Part shown: piece after piece, positions 25,768 to 38,492 of the stretch
How positions within the stretch are numbered: the first letter of the stretch is position 1
Layout: every line of letters begins with the position of its first letter
Assembly: GCF_000471905.2 (NCBI RefSeq)
Contig: NW_006498102.1
Coordinates: forward strand, 1,468,015 to 1,532,014
Length of the DNA: 64,000 nt
Direction of reading: 5' to 3'
DNA from: Amborella trichopoda
Lineage: Eukaryota > Streptophyta > Magnoliopsida > Amborellales > Amborellaceae
Translations under genes and position numbers: made by a program
The notes under the pieces: model-generated
What the model saw: the letters and a program-made list of their open reading frames with translations, nothing else
Database searches by the model: none
What the model was told of the DNA's origin: nothing

Positions 25768-25875
25768 TTCTCCGTACAGTGAATAAAGGTCCAGAAGCAC
25801 AGTGTCTGACGTTTTAGTTGGGTTTTAAAGGGCCCAAATAACGCTTGCACTTTTTTTTGTTTTTCTTGGGAAAAG

Positions 25876-25883
25876 TTTATATA
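25876..25883 (-). promoter_or_regulatory. TATA box candidate of the hydrolase gene
   Basis: TATATAAA on the minus strand, 109-116 bases upstream of the ATG at 25767. This leaves room for a TSS about 30 bases downstream and an ~80-base 5' UTR. The same octamer lies at the matching place of an inverted repeat copy at 19351-19358, so the box belongs to a dispersed repeat. Confidence 0.5.
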
Positions 25884-26233
25884 GAGCCGAGCCTCTAAAC
25901 AATCAAATTATAGCCTATCTCAAAAATTTCACTAAAAAAAGGTTGTTTTGATGCTCAAATATCTTCAAATTCATATTCTCGACATCAATATATATGAACA
26001 TGAGAAAAAATAGATTTTAAGTTCTAAAAATTGTGTATTTTGTAATGCATTTTTGGACAGTCAATTTTTAAGATTTTCAAGTTTTTATAGTTCGGTCAAT
26101 CTACACTATTTTTGAAGCTTTAAACTTTATAAATAAAAATAAAAATATATTTTAAAGCTATCACAAAAATTTTCCATTTTAAAACCATATATTTTGACAC
26201 TATCTAAAGGTGGGCTCTAATTTGATTGTTTAG
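25876..26233 (-). repeat. AT-rich TIR element upstream of the hydrolase gene
   Basis: Terminal inverted repeats CTAAACAATCAAATTAT (25895-25911) and CTAATTTGATTGTTTAG (26217-26233) match at 16 of 17 positions. An inverted copy lies at 19105-19360 and shares the flank through the TATATAAA at 25876-25883. It is MITE-like and sits directly in the proximal promoter. Confidence 0.7.
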
Positions 26234-26619
26234 CCCTTTTTTTTGGTAATGACCAAATTGACCCCTAACTTTAGTCTAAATAATCGTGATTTTATTTGCT
26301 TGCCCCAATATTAGATAATATCATATGACCAATTGTTTCATGCAGGCTCGACGGCATATTGTACACCGCATTTGTACAATATAAAGTCTAGAGGTATAAA
26401 ACATCCTTCTTAAAGATGGAGGCCTGGTCCAAATGTTTTCTTAATATAATTGTTGTTTTTAGTTTTTAAAAAATGAAAATTTGTCATATTCATGATCTCC
26501 ATATTAAAGATTATATACTCTCTCAAAATTAGGATCAAATTATATTTTAAAATATATTTATTGTAGGGCTTGCAGTTCTACAATATGCGGGCTGGCCACG
26601 CCCAAGAGATAAAGGGTGT

Positions 26620-26940
26620 GGTTGCATAAGGTTGCAATTTTAGACAATCCAATTAAGGCACACCTCTAAATTTTACCATAAATGTAATTTTGATAAAAAA
26701 AGGTTTTAAGATGGCTTGCGATCTATTTTCATCCTAATGATAAAATTTTAAACTCTAAAAATGATTCAAATCAAGTAGATCTATAAACAAATGAAAATCT
26801 TGAAAATGGACGGTCCAGATAATGTGTAAATACATTATTTTGCTTATTCGAAATCTTTTTTTCGTTTTATATTCATAAATCTCAATATTTTCAAATTCAT
26901 ACATTTTAAAGTTGCAACCTTATATAAACTTGATAAATAT
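26620..26940 (+). repeat. AT-rich dispersed repeat, direct copy
   Basis: Same order as 24595-24975: GACAATCCAATTAAGG, TAGATCTATAAACAAATG, GACGGTCCAGATAATGTG, then TTGCAACCTTATATAAAC. It lies in the intergenic region upstream of the hydrolase and is slightly shorter through internal deletion. Confidence 0.65.
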
Positions 26941-27177
26941 TTAGGATAAAGATTATACGGTTTAGTTTCTTTAGCACCCCCAAACCTAATTATGAGGTTG
27001 TGATTTCCAATCGTGCTTACACCACCCAATGACATTTTCCAACAAGCTAACTCCCTAAAGAAAAAAACAGAAAAAGAAGGTAGGGGCCTATCTTCCCCCA
27101 CTGAATTATCCCAAAATAATTCATTGAATAGTGTATACCATCTATATTTATTTGCTAATTTTTTATTTTAAATTTAA

Positions 27178-27214
<37 letters not shown>

Positions 27215-28369
27215 ATATTTAATGCATCCAATAAATTATGTTGAACACATGCATTCAACTAGTTCAAGGTTCAAAATATCGTAGACTTAGATGAGTCAAG
27301 CAATACGCCCAGTTTCACGTTAAACAAAGCAAAAGGAAACAACTTTGTTTTTGTTGTTTTTTGAAATCACAAAAGCAAACATCTTCTTTTTTTCTTTTTT
27401 CTTTTTTTCTTTTTTGGTTCCCTGATTGATTCTTATCCATTTTAACCCCCAATTTTGATTGATTCCAACACCAATTAATCTATGTTAGCCCCAATTTAGG
27501 TCCAAAATAAAGCTATTTGGATCAATTCCAGCTTTTGGTGAGATGTTTTTCATCAAAATCTCATGATTTTTCGACCATTAAAACCTGGTGTTCCATTCTT
27601 GCATTTTCTCTCTTAATTTTCAAAATTTGAAACTTATTTCATATTATCCGTCTTGGAACCCTATTACATACCGCTATAACAAATTGCAGGATTGAAATGC
27701 AAAATAGAAGAAATTAAAAGTCCAAAATTTGAGACTTTCTTGGAACCATAATAGAAAATTTTCGATCTCTCTCATTATTTCACAAATCTGGTAAAAATTG
27801 TCAGAGGATTGTTCCATCATATTGATCTACAAAATCCCTAGTATTTTTTTTAAAAAAAATCAAAACCAAGGATCTCACAAATTGAATTTTATTTTTTTTC
27901 GTTTATTTTCTTCTTTTGATTTATACCTCCTATTATATGAAATCATATATATGACTTTGAATATTTGGTTTTTATTTTTAATTTTTTGTGGCTTATCTCC
28001 TTTTGCCTTGTTCTTTTAGAGAAAAGAATAGCCAATCGGCCAAGCAAACCTGGTGATTGAGCCAATTTAACTCAAGACTAATGTACTTGCCGAAAAAAAC
28101 ATTCAAGACTAGTGGATGACATGTTCAACCTGGTCTGAATTTTTAAAGATGGTTCATTAAATTACAATGGAGAGAAAAAGAGAATATTGTTAGTATTTTC
28201 GTTTTGAGGAAGTACCTTACGTTATTTTTAGAATAATATCCCTTTTGTTCAATGGTATTTTGGCATGTGCGGAGCCTTGTAATGATGCGTTGTCTTATGT
28301 GTGAAGGGAGAAGTGATAGGTTATTTATCCACATTAAAGATGTTGAAGAGCGAAACCATATTTAAATAT
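26941..28369. other. AT-rich intergenic DNA
   Basis: Contains a (TA)n tract at about 27183-27209 and T-rich runs near 27386-27415. No gene is seen. Confidence 0.4.
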
Positions 28370-28760
28370 GGAAAAGTTCATATAAGGTTGCAACCACAAA
28401 ATGTAACATATGCACCTCAAAAGTCGATCTTAAAACGTTGTTTTAATGTTGAAAAACTTCTAATTGATCATCTCAACATCGAGATATATGAATATGAAAA
28501 AAAAGTATTTTAAGTCTTAGAAATAGCGCATTTTGAAATACATTATCTAGACCATCCATTTTCAAGATTTTCATATGTTTATATATCTACTTTATTTTGA
28601 CTATTTTTGGAGTTTAAAATCTAATAATTAGATGTGAAAATAGATTTTGAGATAATCCTAATAATTTTTTTCACCAAAATTACATGCTATGATACAATTT
28701 GGATGTGCACATTAATTGGATTGTTTAAAGTTGTGACCTTACAAAAACCGCACACTTTAA
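28370..28760 (-). repeat. AT-rich dispersed repeat, inverted copy
   Basis: Reverse complement of the 24595-24975 family: starts near ATAAGGTTGCAACC, runs through CTAGACCATCCATTTTCAAG and CACATTAATTGGATTGTTTA, and ends near 28760. A more diverged direct copy may lie at about 23620-23990. Confidence 0.65.
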
Positions 28761-28849
28761 ATAGGTAGATAACCTATTCACTTATGTTCTAAGAATCAAT
28801 AAGAGAAAAGATCTATGTGGAGCAAATGTAGCATGCGCACACATACGAA

Positions 28850-29745
28850 CATACTTTGCATAAAAAGCCGTAACCTTTTGCCACTACATGTTATGCCATT
28901 AAGTACATTAATCCTGGTGGATTGGTGAGTCTTAAGTAGATTAATACCTAGTGGATTGGTGATCTAAGGGCCTTCAAGTATATTGGGCTCCAGTGGATTG
29001 GCACACCCAGTGAATAGTGCCGGACCAGACCAGTGAAGAAGCACATTTGAATTGTGTCCTCTAGTGGATTGGTGCACTCGAGTACTTTGTGTCCCTCCGA
29101 TAGATGTGTGATGATTACTTTACCAGAACCCATAAGACACCGTGTGATTGTGGGTGCACACTTGAATATTGACTTTAGTATATCCTGATGCACGTCATCG
29201 TAGCAGATGAGCCATTCTGATGGTGGAGATTTTGTAAGACGCAAATCTTGACTTATGTACATTTGAATAGTTACATGTAGTAAGTTATTGGGCTTCGGTT
29301 GTTTTGTGAATCTGATGAATGGTGTCCCATTTGTGAAGATGCACATATGAAATGTGTCTTCTCCGGTAGTGTGTGCCCCTCCAGTAGATGTGTGATGGTT
29401 ACTCTACTGGAAGCCATAAGACATTGTGTGATTGTGACCGCACGCTTGAACATTGCGGCGGTTAGTTTTTTGTTGCACATCATCACATTTGAGGGTGGAG
29501 ATTTCCCAAATCTCGACTTAGGGGTACTTGAATAATCACGCGTAGTAGGTGAAACGCATTGTATTGCTTTATGTATAGAGACATATTTCCTCTTGTTTGA
29601 ATAACAAGCTTACACACCAAGTTTTTTTACTGTCACTCTATCGCTGTATAAAAGAGGCATCTCCGACGCTCTACAACTTGTAATACTTCTACATTTGTAT
29701 TGGGAAATTAGTATCTTCATTTTTCTACTCTCATGTCTTCTGATG
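28850..29745 (+). repeat. LTR-like repeat with internal ~270-bp tandem units, copy 1
   Basis: Two successive units (about 28974-29281 and 29281-29549) share GTAGATGTGTGATG, CCATAAGACA...GTGTGATTGTG, a CTTGAACATTG stretch and GGTGGAGATTT. A TATA-like GTATAAAAGAGGCATCTCC lies at 29646-29664, followed by the shared segment ending near 29745. An inverted copy lies at 62940-64000. The layout (tandem enhancer-like units, then TATA box, then end) resembles a retrotransposon LTR. The apparent 132-aa minus-strand frame here is a by-product. Confidence 0.65.
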
Positions 29746-32640
29746 ACAAATTTACCTGATAGAAATTTAGATGCATAAACCAAGTTTCAGATAAAGTAGA
29801 AAACTCAGCAAGATTTGTTGGTTCTCTTCATAATACTTCGTCAGGAGAAGGTCACTCTTCTTGGTTCTCTTCATAATAAATTGAGCGCAGAAAAACTTTA
29901 TTGGTGCTAAAGATCAAGGGAGCAGTGGTTGAGAGTAAAAGTGGATACAAAGACTAGAGCAAATTTTCAAGTTGAAAAATAAGGCAAAATGGACACCTTC
30001 AAGAAGCCACTTGCTAAAAACCAAGCTAAGTGAATAAGTTAAAATCTTTTTACATAACAACTACAACCATTTCTAACAATATAACCACTGTAAATAAAAT
30101 CGAATACCAACCCCTTATGGGGCAATTACATATAAAGCAAAACTAGCTTATAAATTACAATTTCATAGCACAAATTGCATAAACTATGTCTCAAAGCTTA
30201 AATACATCATGCAAATAATCTAAACAAAATTCTAAAGTTAGAATTCCAAATTAAAATAGGGAAGCCATGTTTTGAACCCCTTGTGCCGTGCCAAGCAATC
30301 GGGCCCTATAAGGACTTTATTTTGTCCCTTCGGATTGTACAAAAGTGGTTCAATCTCACAAGAGTGTCTAATCCAAATGAGAAGAAATTACACACACTAA
30401 AATTACATCTTAAGATCTCAACACATTGGCATTATCATCCAAAACAGAATGCAAAAGGTTTGAATCGAATTGGATAAAAAAAAAAGAAAGTTATGGCCAA
30501 ACTACATACGGTGGTCCCTTGGACCACCAAAACAGTCTTGTATGGAACGATTTTGAACCCCCATAGGTAAAAATGTGATGAAAAAGTTATGAAAATAGAG
30601 TGACACTCTGTGACTAAATTATTTGATGGGTTTGAAGCAACGTAATTAATGGATACTATGCATGCTCATGGATTCTCATGTATATAGGCTATTACTCATG
30701 AAGGACCACACAATGAATAAGCATGATGAAAAAGACGATCAAATAGGGATTCTAAGATCAATGAAACTTTTCTAAATTCAAAACTATTAATGAAACTTTT
30801 CTAAATTCAAAACTTCAGTAACTATAGATGCCAAGGTTATGATCTTATGAGAAAAAAAAATTCAATGGAGTTTACCTTGATAAATGCACACTATGGACTT
30901 GAGCATAAGAAATGATGACCACCATCAATATCACTATTAATGGAACTCTAAAAGCTCGCTCTCTTCAATTTTCTCTCACAAAACCTTAGAAGGAGGGGAG
31001 CAATAATTTTCCAAAATGGTTCAAGAGTCGAGATAGTTAGGGTTTGAGATATCATGATATGCTTTTATAACATGGGTGTCACTTTGGATTCAATCAACAC
31101 CCTTGATGCACTAATGCAAAGGCACATCAGAGGCTAATGTACCTAGCCACCCATCCCCATCCAACCACTAGGATAAAGGGATGAGATTTCACACCATTAT
31201 CACTCACCCTAACCCTAAATTATGCCACTTTACTATTTTTTCCTTGGCCCATGTTTTTGTTTCAATTGTATCCAATATGGCTTTACAAAAATACCCTTAA
31301 TTTTTTTAATAATGTATTAGACTAGTTAACCACAAAGGCTAAAGGGCAAAGAAGTAATTGGAAAAGCTTATACATGTGGAGATATTCTTCTTTATCAAAG
31401 TCAATCACTTTATAGATCTAAAATTTTAAACCAATCAATTTAAAGATAATGTCCCCTTCACATATGTGTGTGAAGATATTTTTCAACTCAAATTTGAAAA
31501 TGTATTTTCTCTTTAATATTAAATAAATAAATTAATTAAACTTTACACATGCCATGCATGACCCATGTGTGAGTTAATTAAGAGATGTGATAAAAAGGGG
31601 CCTTAATTTATAACATTATATAATAAAATATAATAATATATAACAAGACACTATAATACAACCCCTTATAAAACAAGCAACCAAAGGCCAATCTAGTCCC
31701 CCGCCTAGGGATCAGTGCCCAGTTGGGCGGTGATCTTAGAGTGAGGTGTGGGGTGCCATGTGGCAGCCCTATGGCCCCTCGGACGCCACATGGCACTACC
31801 AGGTCAGGATTAAAGTGGAATTTGAGCTAAACAATATAAAAACCCTTATTTTTTTAGCAAATAAAATTTCAAAAATTTCTCTAAAATTCACAATAAATAT
31901 TTAAAGTATTTTTGAGAAATTATTAGGTTTTTCTCATCATTATAAAATCGAACAAAAAGTATAGTGAGATCTCAGGCTAATAACTATAGGTATCAGAGTA
32001 CTCCATTGGTCTAGTCCCGAATGATGTTCCGTCGAGTCTCATATCAACCCAATAGACCTATGTTCCACAGTCTAAAGCAGAGACACATAATTGGTCATAT
32101 CAAAGCCGTTGAGCCAGAACTTTTAATCATTCGTCTCAATGGATTACAGGTGTACCCTTGTGGGGCGTGATCCAACTCAATTACAGGACTCCTCTGAAAG
32201 CACATGTGCATTGGCTCTTCCAAACTCGGATAATGCATTTGGAATAATGGATTCCTGTACGAAATGAAAATGCACATGTCATGCAATGGTTTCGTGTCAG
32301 GATACGGACTTATGTCCCATAAGTCTTGACCATTTCATACAGGGCAAATACTTAATAAGTACTCGAGTTTTATTTTTCTCATTTGGATTCTCCAAGCCCT
32401 GGCCGATTGTAGCTAAACATGAGGCTAACCCATAAAATCCTGACTAGGAGATGACCCTCACACCTCCTTGAGAAATTGCTTTCTCAACACGTGAACTCTC
32501 GATGCCTCATGTGTACTCGGGGTAAAGGAATCTGAGCTTCATTTTGTAAGACGCCAAGATTTCAATCTCTCAATCGCTCCCATTGAATGAGAGACTACTG
32601 GAATTTAGGCCTTGATAGGCCAAATACGAAATATTTCCAT
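29746..32640. other. Intergenic, probably LTR-derived sequence
   Basis: No coding motif is seen. A perfect 12-bp inverted repeat with a 20-base loop lies at 31753-31796. The stretch 31970-32600 has the look of a retrotransposon LTR or leader (dense, moderate GC, no frame) but no terminal signals were fixed. Confidence 0.35.
31753..31796. repeat. Perfect 12-bp inverted repeat
   Basis: GTGCCATGTGGC at 31753-31764 and GCCACATGGCAC at 31785-31796, with 20 bases between. The arms are GC-rich in an AT-rich setting, and no following T-run suggests a terminator. Confidence 0.85.
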
Positions 32641-35632
32641 ACAATTGCAAATTCAAGGAGGAGGCATAATGATTTATCAAGAGTATGTTTTGAGGGGGTC
32701 TTGGAAGGGGATGGAGTGGCGTGAGAAATGAAATTTGTCAACCATTTTCAGCAATTGTTTTCAAATGATATGTATTTTCTTCCTACTCTTCATGGGTTGA
32801 ATTTTCAAAAGTTATTTATGGATGAGGCGTGCTCTTTGGAAGGGTGGGCATCGGAAGAGGAGGTCAAATTTACTGTATTTGCCTTGCTTTGGGATAAGGC
32901 TCCAGGTCCAGATGGATTCCCCTTAAAAAAGTTTCAAATCTTTTGAGCGGAGATGAAATTTGATCTATTGATGATGGTCATTGAGTTCTTAGATAAAGGA
33001 GTTTTGAATAAATCGATTAACTCAACTTACATGACAATTATCCCCAAGAGTGGTTCTATCTCTAGTATATCAGATATTCGCCCAATCAGCCTTTTAACGA
33101 GCATGTATAAGATAATTGTAAAGTTCTTAATTGAGAGATTGAAGAGAGTTTTGAATAAAGTTATTATGAAATCCCAATCAGCTTTTATTCAGGGACAGAT
33201 AATCACAGATGGTGTTCTTATTGCGCAGGAGTACATTCATTTAAGGAACCTCTTTGATGAGCCGGAGGTTTTGCTCAAACTTAACTTGAAAAAGGCATAT
33301 GACAGGGTGAATTGACATGCTACTCGAAATTATGAGGTGTATGGGCTTTGGGGAGAATTGGTATAGTTGGATAATGAGTGCTCACTTTTCAATTCTAGTT
33401 GAAGGAAGTCCTAAAGGCTTTTTTAGGGCTACAAGAGGGTTGAAACAGAGAGATCCTTTGTCTCCATCCATGATTACAATTATGGGGGAAGCCTTTAGCT
33501 AGAGTATTGGGAACGCTGTGAATAGGGGTAGATTTAAAGGATTTCAAGTTTCTCCTATTAGGGTTCAGATTTCACATATTCAATATGCTAACGATACTTT
33601 GATTTTCAGTGATGCATGTGAGGAATAAATTTTGAATATTAGACGGATGCTTCTTTGCTATGAAGTGGGCCTTGGTCTCAAGGTAAACTTTGCAAAAACG
33701 TCAATTAGTGGTGTGGCTTGTGATGATGAGTTGGTAGATCGGTTACCCAATATCTTAGGGTGTAAAGTGGAGGTGTTTCCATTGAAGTACTTGAGTTTAC
33801 CTATTTCAGATAGAAGACTCCGAAGATCAGTATGGGATCATGTGGTAGAATGCATGTACTCTAAATTGGATTTATGGAAATAATAAAATCTGTCTCTTGG
33901 TGGTAGATTGACCATCATTAAATATTCTCTGTCTAATTTGTCGATCTATTAAATGTCTTTTGATGATGCTTTCCTCGATCTTAAAGACTATTGAGCATTT
34001 AGTGATGAAACTTTTGTGGGGGTCAGGAGAATTTGAGAAGAGATATCATCTGGTGAGTTGGGATAGAGTTTGCATACCTGTTTCTGAAGGTAGTTTAGGG
34101 GTTAGAAGGTTAAAGTTGGCAAACTATGCTTTATTAGCTAAGTGGTGGTGGAGATCGATGGATGGGGTAGAAGCTTTATGGAAAAATGTCATCAAGGAGA
34201 AATATGGAGAAGATATGAACAATATGTGGTTGGGAAGTGATAGGGGATCCAAGACCCACTTATGAAACTGGAAAGGAATTATGCAAAATAGATCTTTTAT
34301 GATATCTTGCTCTAGATGGGAGGTGAGAGATAATTTAAAGGTTCATTTTTGGCATGAGAAATGGTTGTGGAGATGCCTCTGAAGCTTGCTTTTCCCCTAA
34401 TTTTCAATACATCTTCTAACCTAATGGCTAAAGTGAGTGAGATGTTTCGTAGGGAGAAAAGAAGCTAGGATATCATATGTGTTGGGTTAGCGATGCTTTT
34501 ATTTTGCAAATGTTGAAGTTGCTACGATTGTTGGATAAGGTTAAATTACATCATGACTTTCATGATGAATTGGTGTGGAAAGTGGAAAGTGATAGTCTTT
34601 TTTCTGTGAAGTCGGCATACAATTTATTGTCCCATGATAGGATTAGGTGGCATAGGAGCTCTTTGCGACAAATCTAGTCATGGAAAGTGCCACAAAAGGT
34701 AACAGTTTCTTTGTGAATTTCGTTCCAAGGTAAGTGCCTAACAATGGATAAGCTAATTCGTAGAGGGAGAACTATCACAAATATTTGTATGCTTTGCAAG
34801 AGAAAGTGATGAGAATGGTGATCATATATTTTCGCATTGCTCTTTCACCGATGATATTTGGTGTTGGTTTCTTAGTCACTTGGGCATAACTGGTATGTTA
34901 TCTCAAAACCATACAAACATTATTGAATTCTTGTCTTGTGTTGGTTTGCCAAAGGTTAGAAATTTAATCTTTTTGATAGGAAGGGCAGCGGTTCTTTAGG
35001 AGGTTTGGTTGGAAAGAAATAAGAGGATTTTTGAGGGGATAGTTTTGGAAATAGTTATGGTTAAGAGGACAATATTGCATACAATTTGGAGTTGGTTGTG
35101 TGTGACAAATGACGGCTTTAGGGTCTCTAAGGTGGACATGGAGGTTAATGTGAGGAGTTTGATGTTGCAAAACGTATTGAAGGTGAGGCCTATGGGGAGG
35201 TGGAGTCCCCTGTCATTAGGTAGTATGAAGCTTAATTGTGATGGTAGCTCCTTAGGAAATCCAGGTTTGGCAGGTATTGAGGGGTGTTGAGAGATCATTT
35301 TGGTGAGTGTATGCTCTGTTTTGCTGGACCTTGTGGTGTTACAACGACTAATGAGGCTGAGCTACTTGCTGCGTTACAAGGATGAAGATCATTAGAGACC
35401 GAGGGATACATGATCGTCGCGTGATTGAATGTGATTCATTGAACGTGATTAATTGGTGCATTGCTGCGTCTAGACCACCTTAGAAGTTGAGATCTAGTTG
35501 GATGGAAATTATGGATTTTAGTCGAGGGATGATCACGTTCCAACATGTCTATAGGGAGGGAATGACATTGAAGATTTTTTGTAATTTTGATCATCTAATA
35601 AAATTTCGGATCATTGTTAAAAAAAAAAAAAA
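32641..35632 (+). mobile_element. L1-type LINE with RNase H domain, 5'-truncated and inactivated
   Basis: Broken reading frames follow the order of a plant L1-type ORF2. Reverse transcriptase signatures are APGPDGF at 32899-32919, a RPISL block near 33080, QSAFIQGQ near 33175, AYDRV near 33300, GLKVNFAKT near 33670 and LPISDRR near 33800. A zf-RVT-like GDHIFSHC lies at 34817-34840. An RNase H start (LNCDGSSLGNPG) lies near 35231. A poly(A) run closes the copy at about 35620-35632. Endonuclease and ORF1 are missing, so the copy is 5'-truncated, as is usual for LINEs. Many in-frame stops (for example after 32940, 33313 and 33500) and two Asp-to-Asn changes in catalytic motifs make it dead. The exact 5' edge and target duplication were not resolved. 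Confidence 0.9.
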
Positions 35633-35795
35633 CGATGCATATTGATTTTTATCAATGGCAAATATTGTCTTAAGAAAATGATTTATCATGCTGTGAATCA
35701 AAGTGATTGAAACTCATTTCTGCCCCTTTGGCCCACCACTTCCATCAAATACGACCCATATAACATAAAATAAGATGTGAGAGAGAGAGAGAGAG

Positions 35796-35828
<33 letters not shown>

Positions 35829-36476
35829 ATATATATCTATCATGGGCAAGCTTTCTATACTTTCACAATGAGGCCCTATCAATTAGTATATGCTTCTCCA
35901 TATCCAACTGTCCATTCTGAATGGAGGGCTAAAATTGCTCCAATCACAAGGTCACGTCTCTAAACCATTTTATTTTTAATATTTTTATGTAAAATATTTT
36001 CACACCAATATTGGGCATCCAATCTTCTTTTAAACTCGCACTTGTAAAAAATATAAAAAAATATTTCCAATAAAATAAAATGACCAAAATACCCCTAAAA
36101 GATTCAAGGGGTATTTTGATTATTATATTCTTCAAAAAATTATTTTTAATATTTTTTGTAGGTGCACCCCAATGAAAAGATGACACATACCAAATCTCAT
36201 ATTCATATAAATTGTATTAAAAAAATTAAAAATAAAATACTTTGAGGCGTTGGATCTAAGATCAAACGTTAGTGGCTCAGTTGATCAAAATTAGAAAGCT
36301 TGATGATAGGGGAAGCATAGATCTTCCATGATGTAGGAGGAGTATAGAAACCTTTCCCAAATATCATATAGCATGAAGAACATACAAGTGTTTCCTGGAA
36401 AGAGAGAGAGAGAGAGAGAGATGTCCCTTGGTGCTCCTGAAATTGCGGTGCTCTTGAATGCCTCAGGAATCACTTT

Positions 36477-38492
36477 AGGGCACATTTGGTTTGTATGAAA
36501 ATGATTTTTTAGAAATTATTTTATTAGAAAATAACTAATTTCTTACATTTGGTTCATCACAAGACTAATAAATCTTTTGACCTATGGAATTAATTTCCAT
36601 AAAAAGTGTCCAAAATCTAAGAAATTGGAATCATGCCTATGTAGGTATGAATTCAATTTCTTTCAAAATAATTGGGGTAGGGGGTAAGTAGGGCTGCCAC
36701 CGGGCCGGGCTGGCCCAAGGCTTGGCAAAGGCCGAAAATACTTTAGCCTGCTCCAGTAAGGCCCAATCCCAAAAGTGTACTAACCCCCAAATATGTACTA
36801 TCAAAGCTGGCCCAACCCAACCGAACCCGGAAAAGAATATATTGGACATGTTCTCAACTCAGCCTATTAAGAAGAAGTCCCCCCTTTTTTTTCTTTTTCT
36901 TTTTTATGGACCCAGTTTTTATGCGGCCAAACCTGCATATCTAGAAATGCGGGCCTCTTAATAAATCTATTTTTGAGATAGATTTTAAGACTTAAATTTT
37001 AAAGACATGTAATCTCTAACATGGAGATCATAAATATGAATAAATAAAAAATTTTAAAAAATTAGAAAAAATAATTATAATAAGAAAAATTTTGGATGGT
37101 TAGTTTCCATTGCTTTTAGATAGAACACCTACTAGCATCCATCTTTAAGATGATGGCTTTACACTTTCTGGACCGCATATGTAGAAATGTGGCTCAGCCC
37201 GTATGAAACATTTTTCCTTTCTTTATTTCACTTTTCAAACTGTTATTTGTTTGTAGTAAGTCATAAATACTTTTTAGAAAATTTTAAAAATTATTGGGTT
37301 TCTAAAGAAAGAAAGAGAGATTGGGTTTTTAGAGAGAGAAAGAAATTGGGAGTTTAGAAAGAAAAAGATATATTGGTTTCTAGAGAGAGATAATGAGTTT
37401 TTAGAGAGAGGAGATATTGGATTTTTAGAGAGAGAGATTGATTTTAGAGAGAGAAAGAGATATTGGATTTTCTAGAGAGAATGGATTGTTAGAGAGAGAA
37501 ATAGATGTTGGGTTTCTAGAGAAAGAGAATGTGTTTTTAGAGAGTAAGATTGGGTTTTTAAAGAGAATGAATTTTTAGAGAGCGAAAAAGATAATGGGAT
37601 TTAAAATAGAGAAAGGAAGATTAAGTTTCTAGAGAGATGACGGTTTTTGGAGAGAGAGAGAGATTATATTTTGAGAGAGAGAAAAAGAGATTGAGTTTTT
37701 AGAGAAAGTGGGTTTTTAGAGAGAGAGATTGAGTTTCTAGAGAAAGTGGGTTTTTAGAGAGAGATATTGGTTTCCTAGAGAGAAAATAGGTTTTTAGAGA
37801 GAGAAAAAAAATAGATTTTAAGAGAGAGAAAGAGATGATGGTTTTTAGAAAGAGAACGGAGATTGGGTTTTTAAAGAGAATCAATTTTTAGAGAGAGAAA
37901 GAGAAGAAATGAGTTTTTAGAGAAAGAAAGAGAGAATGGAATTTTAGAGAGAGGAAGAGAGATTGGATTTCTAGAGAGATAATAAGTTTTTAAAGAGAGA
38001 TTGATTTCTAGAGAGAGAATGGCTTTTTAGAGAGAAAGATAGATTGGGTTTTTAGAGAGAGAAAGCAATGAATGAGTTTTTAGAAAGAAAAAGAGAGATC
38101 AAAAGAGAGAGAATGAGTTTTTAGAGAGTCAAAGATAATGGATTTTTTATAAAGGGCAAGAAAGATTGGATTTCTAGAGTGCGAGAATAGGTTTTTAGAT
38201 AGATAAAAAAAGATTGAATTTCTAGATAAAGGATGGGTTTTGGTGTAAACGATTGGATTTTTAGAGAGAAAAAGAGAGATTGAATTTCTAGAGAGAAAAT
38301 AACTAACATTCGAAAGTCCATACGGGCAGATTCCCAAATAGTTTATCAAACAAAAAGAAGCAATTCCATAAGAAATCTAGATCGTATTACCAAACATTAG
38401 AAAAAAAAAAAAAAAAAAGAAATCTAAATCTAAAAAATCTTAAAAATTAATTTCTTTCCAAAAAAACTATTTCACGCGAACCGAACGTGTCT
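36477..38492. mobile_element. Possible TIR element enclosing a GA minisatellite
   Basis: The left edge AGGGCACATTTGGTTTGT (36477) and the right edge, in reverse AGACACGTTCGGTTCGCG (38492), are imperfect inverted repeats of the GGGCACGTTTGGTTCG type common in plant MITEs. They enclose 2.0 kb made of unrelated repeats plus the minisatellite. No transposase is seen and no clear target duplication was found. It may instead be one small MITE split by later insertions. Confidence 0.4.
37290..38310. repeat. GA-rich minisatellite, about 1 kb
   Basis: Roughly forty irregular units of the type GGTTTTTAGAGAGAGAAAGA...GATTGG, with unit length about 20-30 bases. One strand is almost purely purine apart from the TTTTT and TTGG blocks. 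Short frames over it (repeats like SLSLKTHFL) are meaningless translations of the unit. Confidence 0.9.

Noticed and set aside
31200-31216. Telomere-like CACCCTAACCCTAAA
   Set aside because: Two units only; interstitial chance or telo-box, no array.
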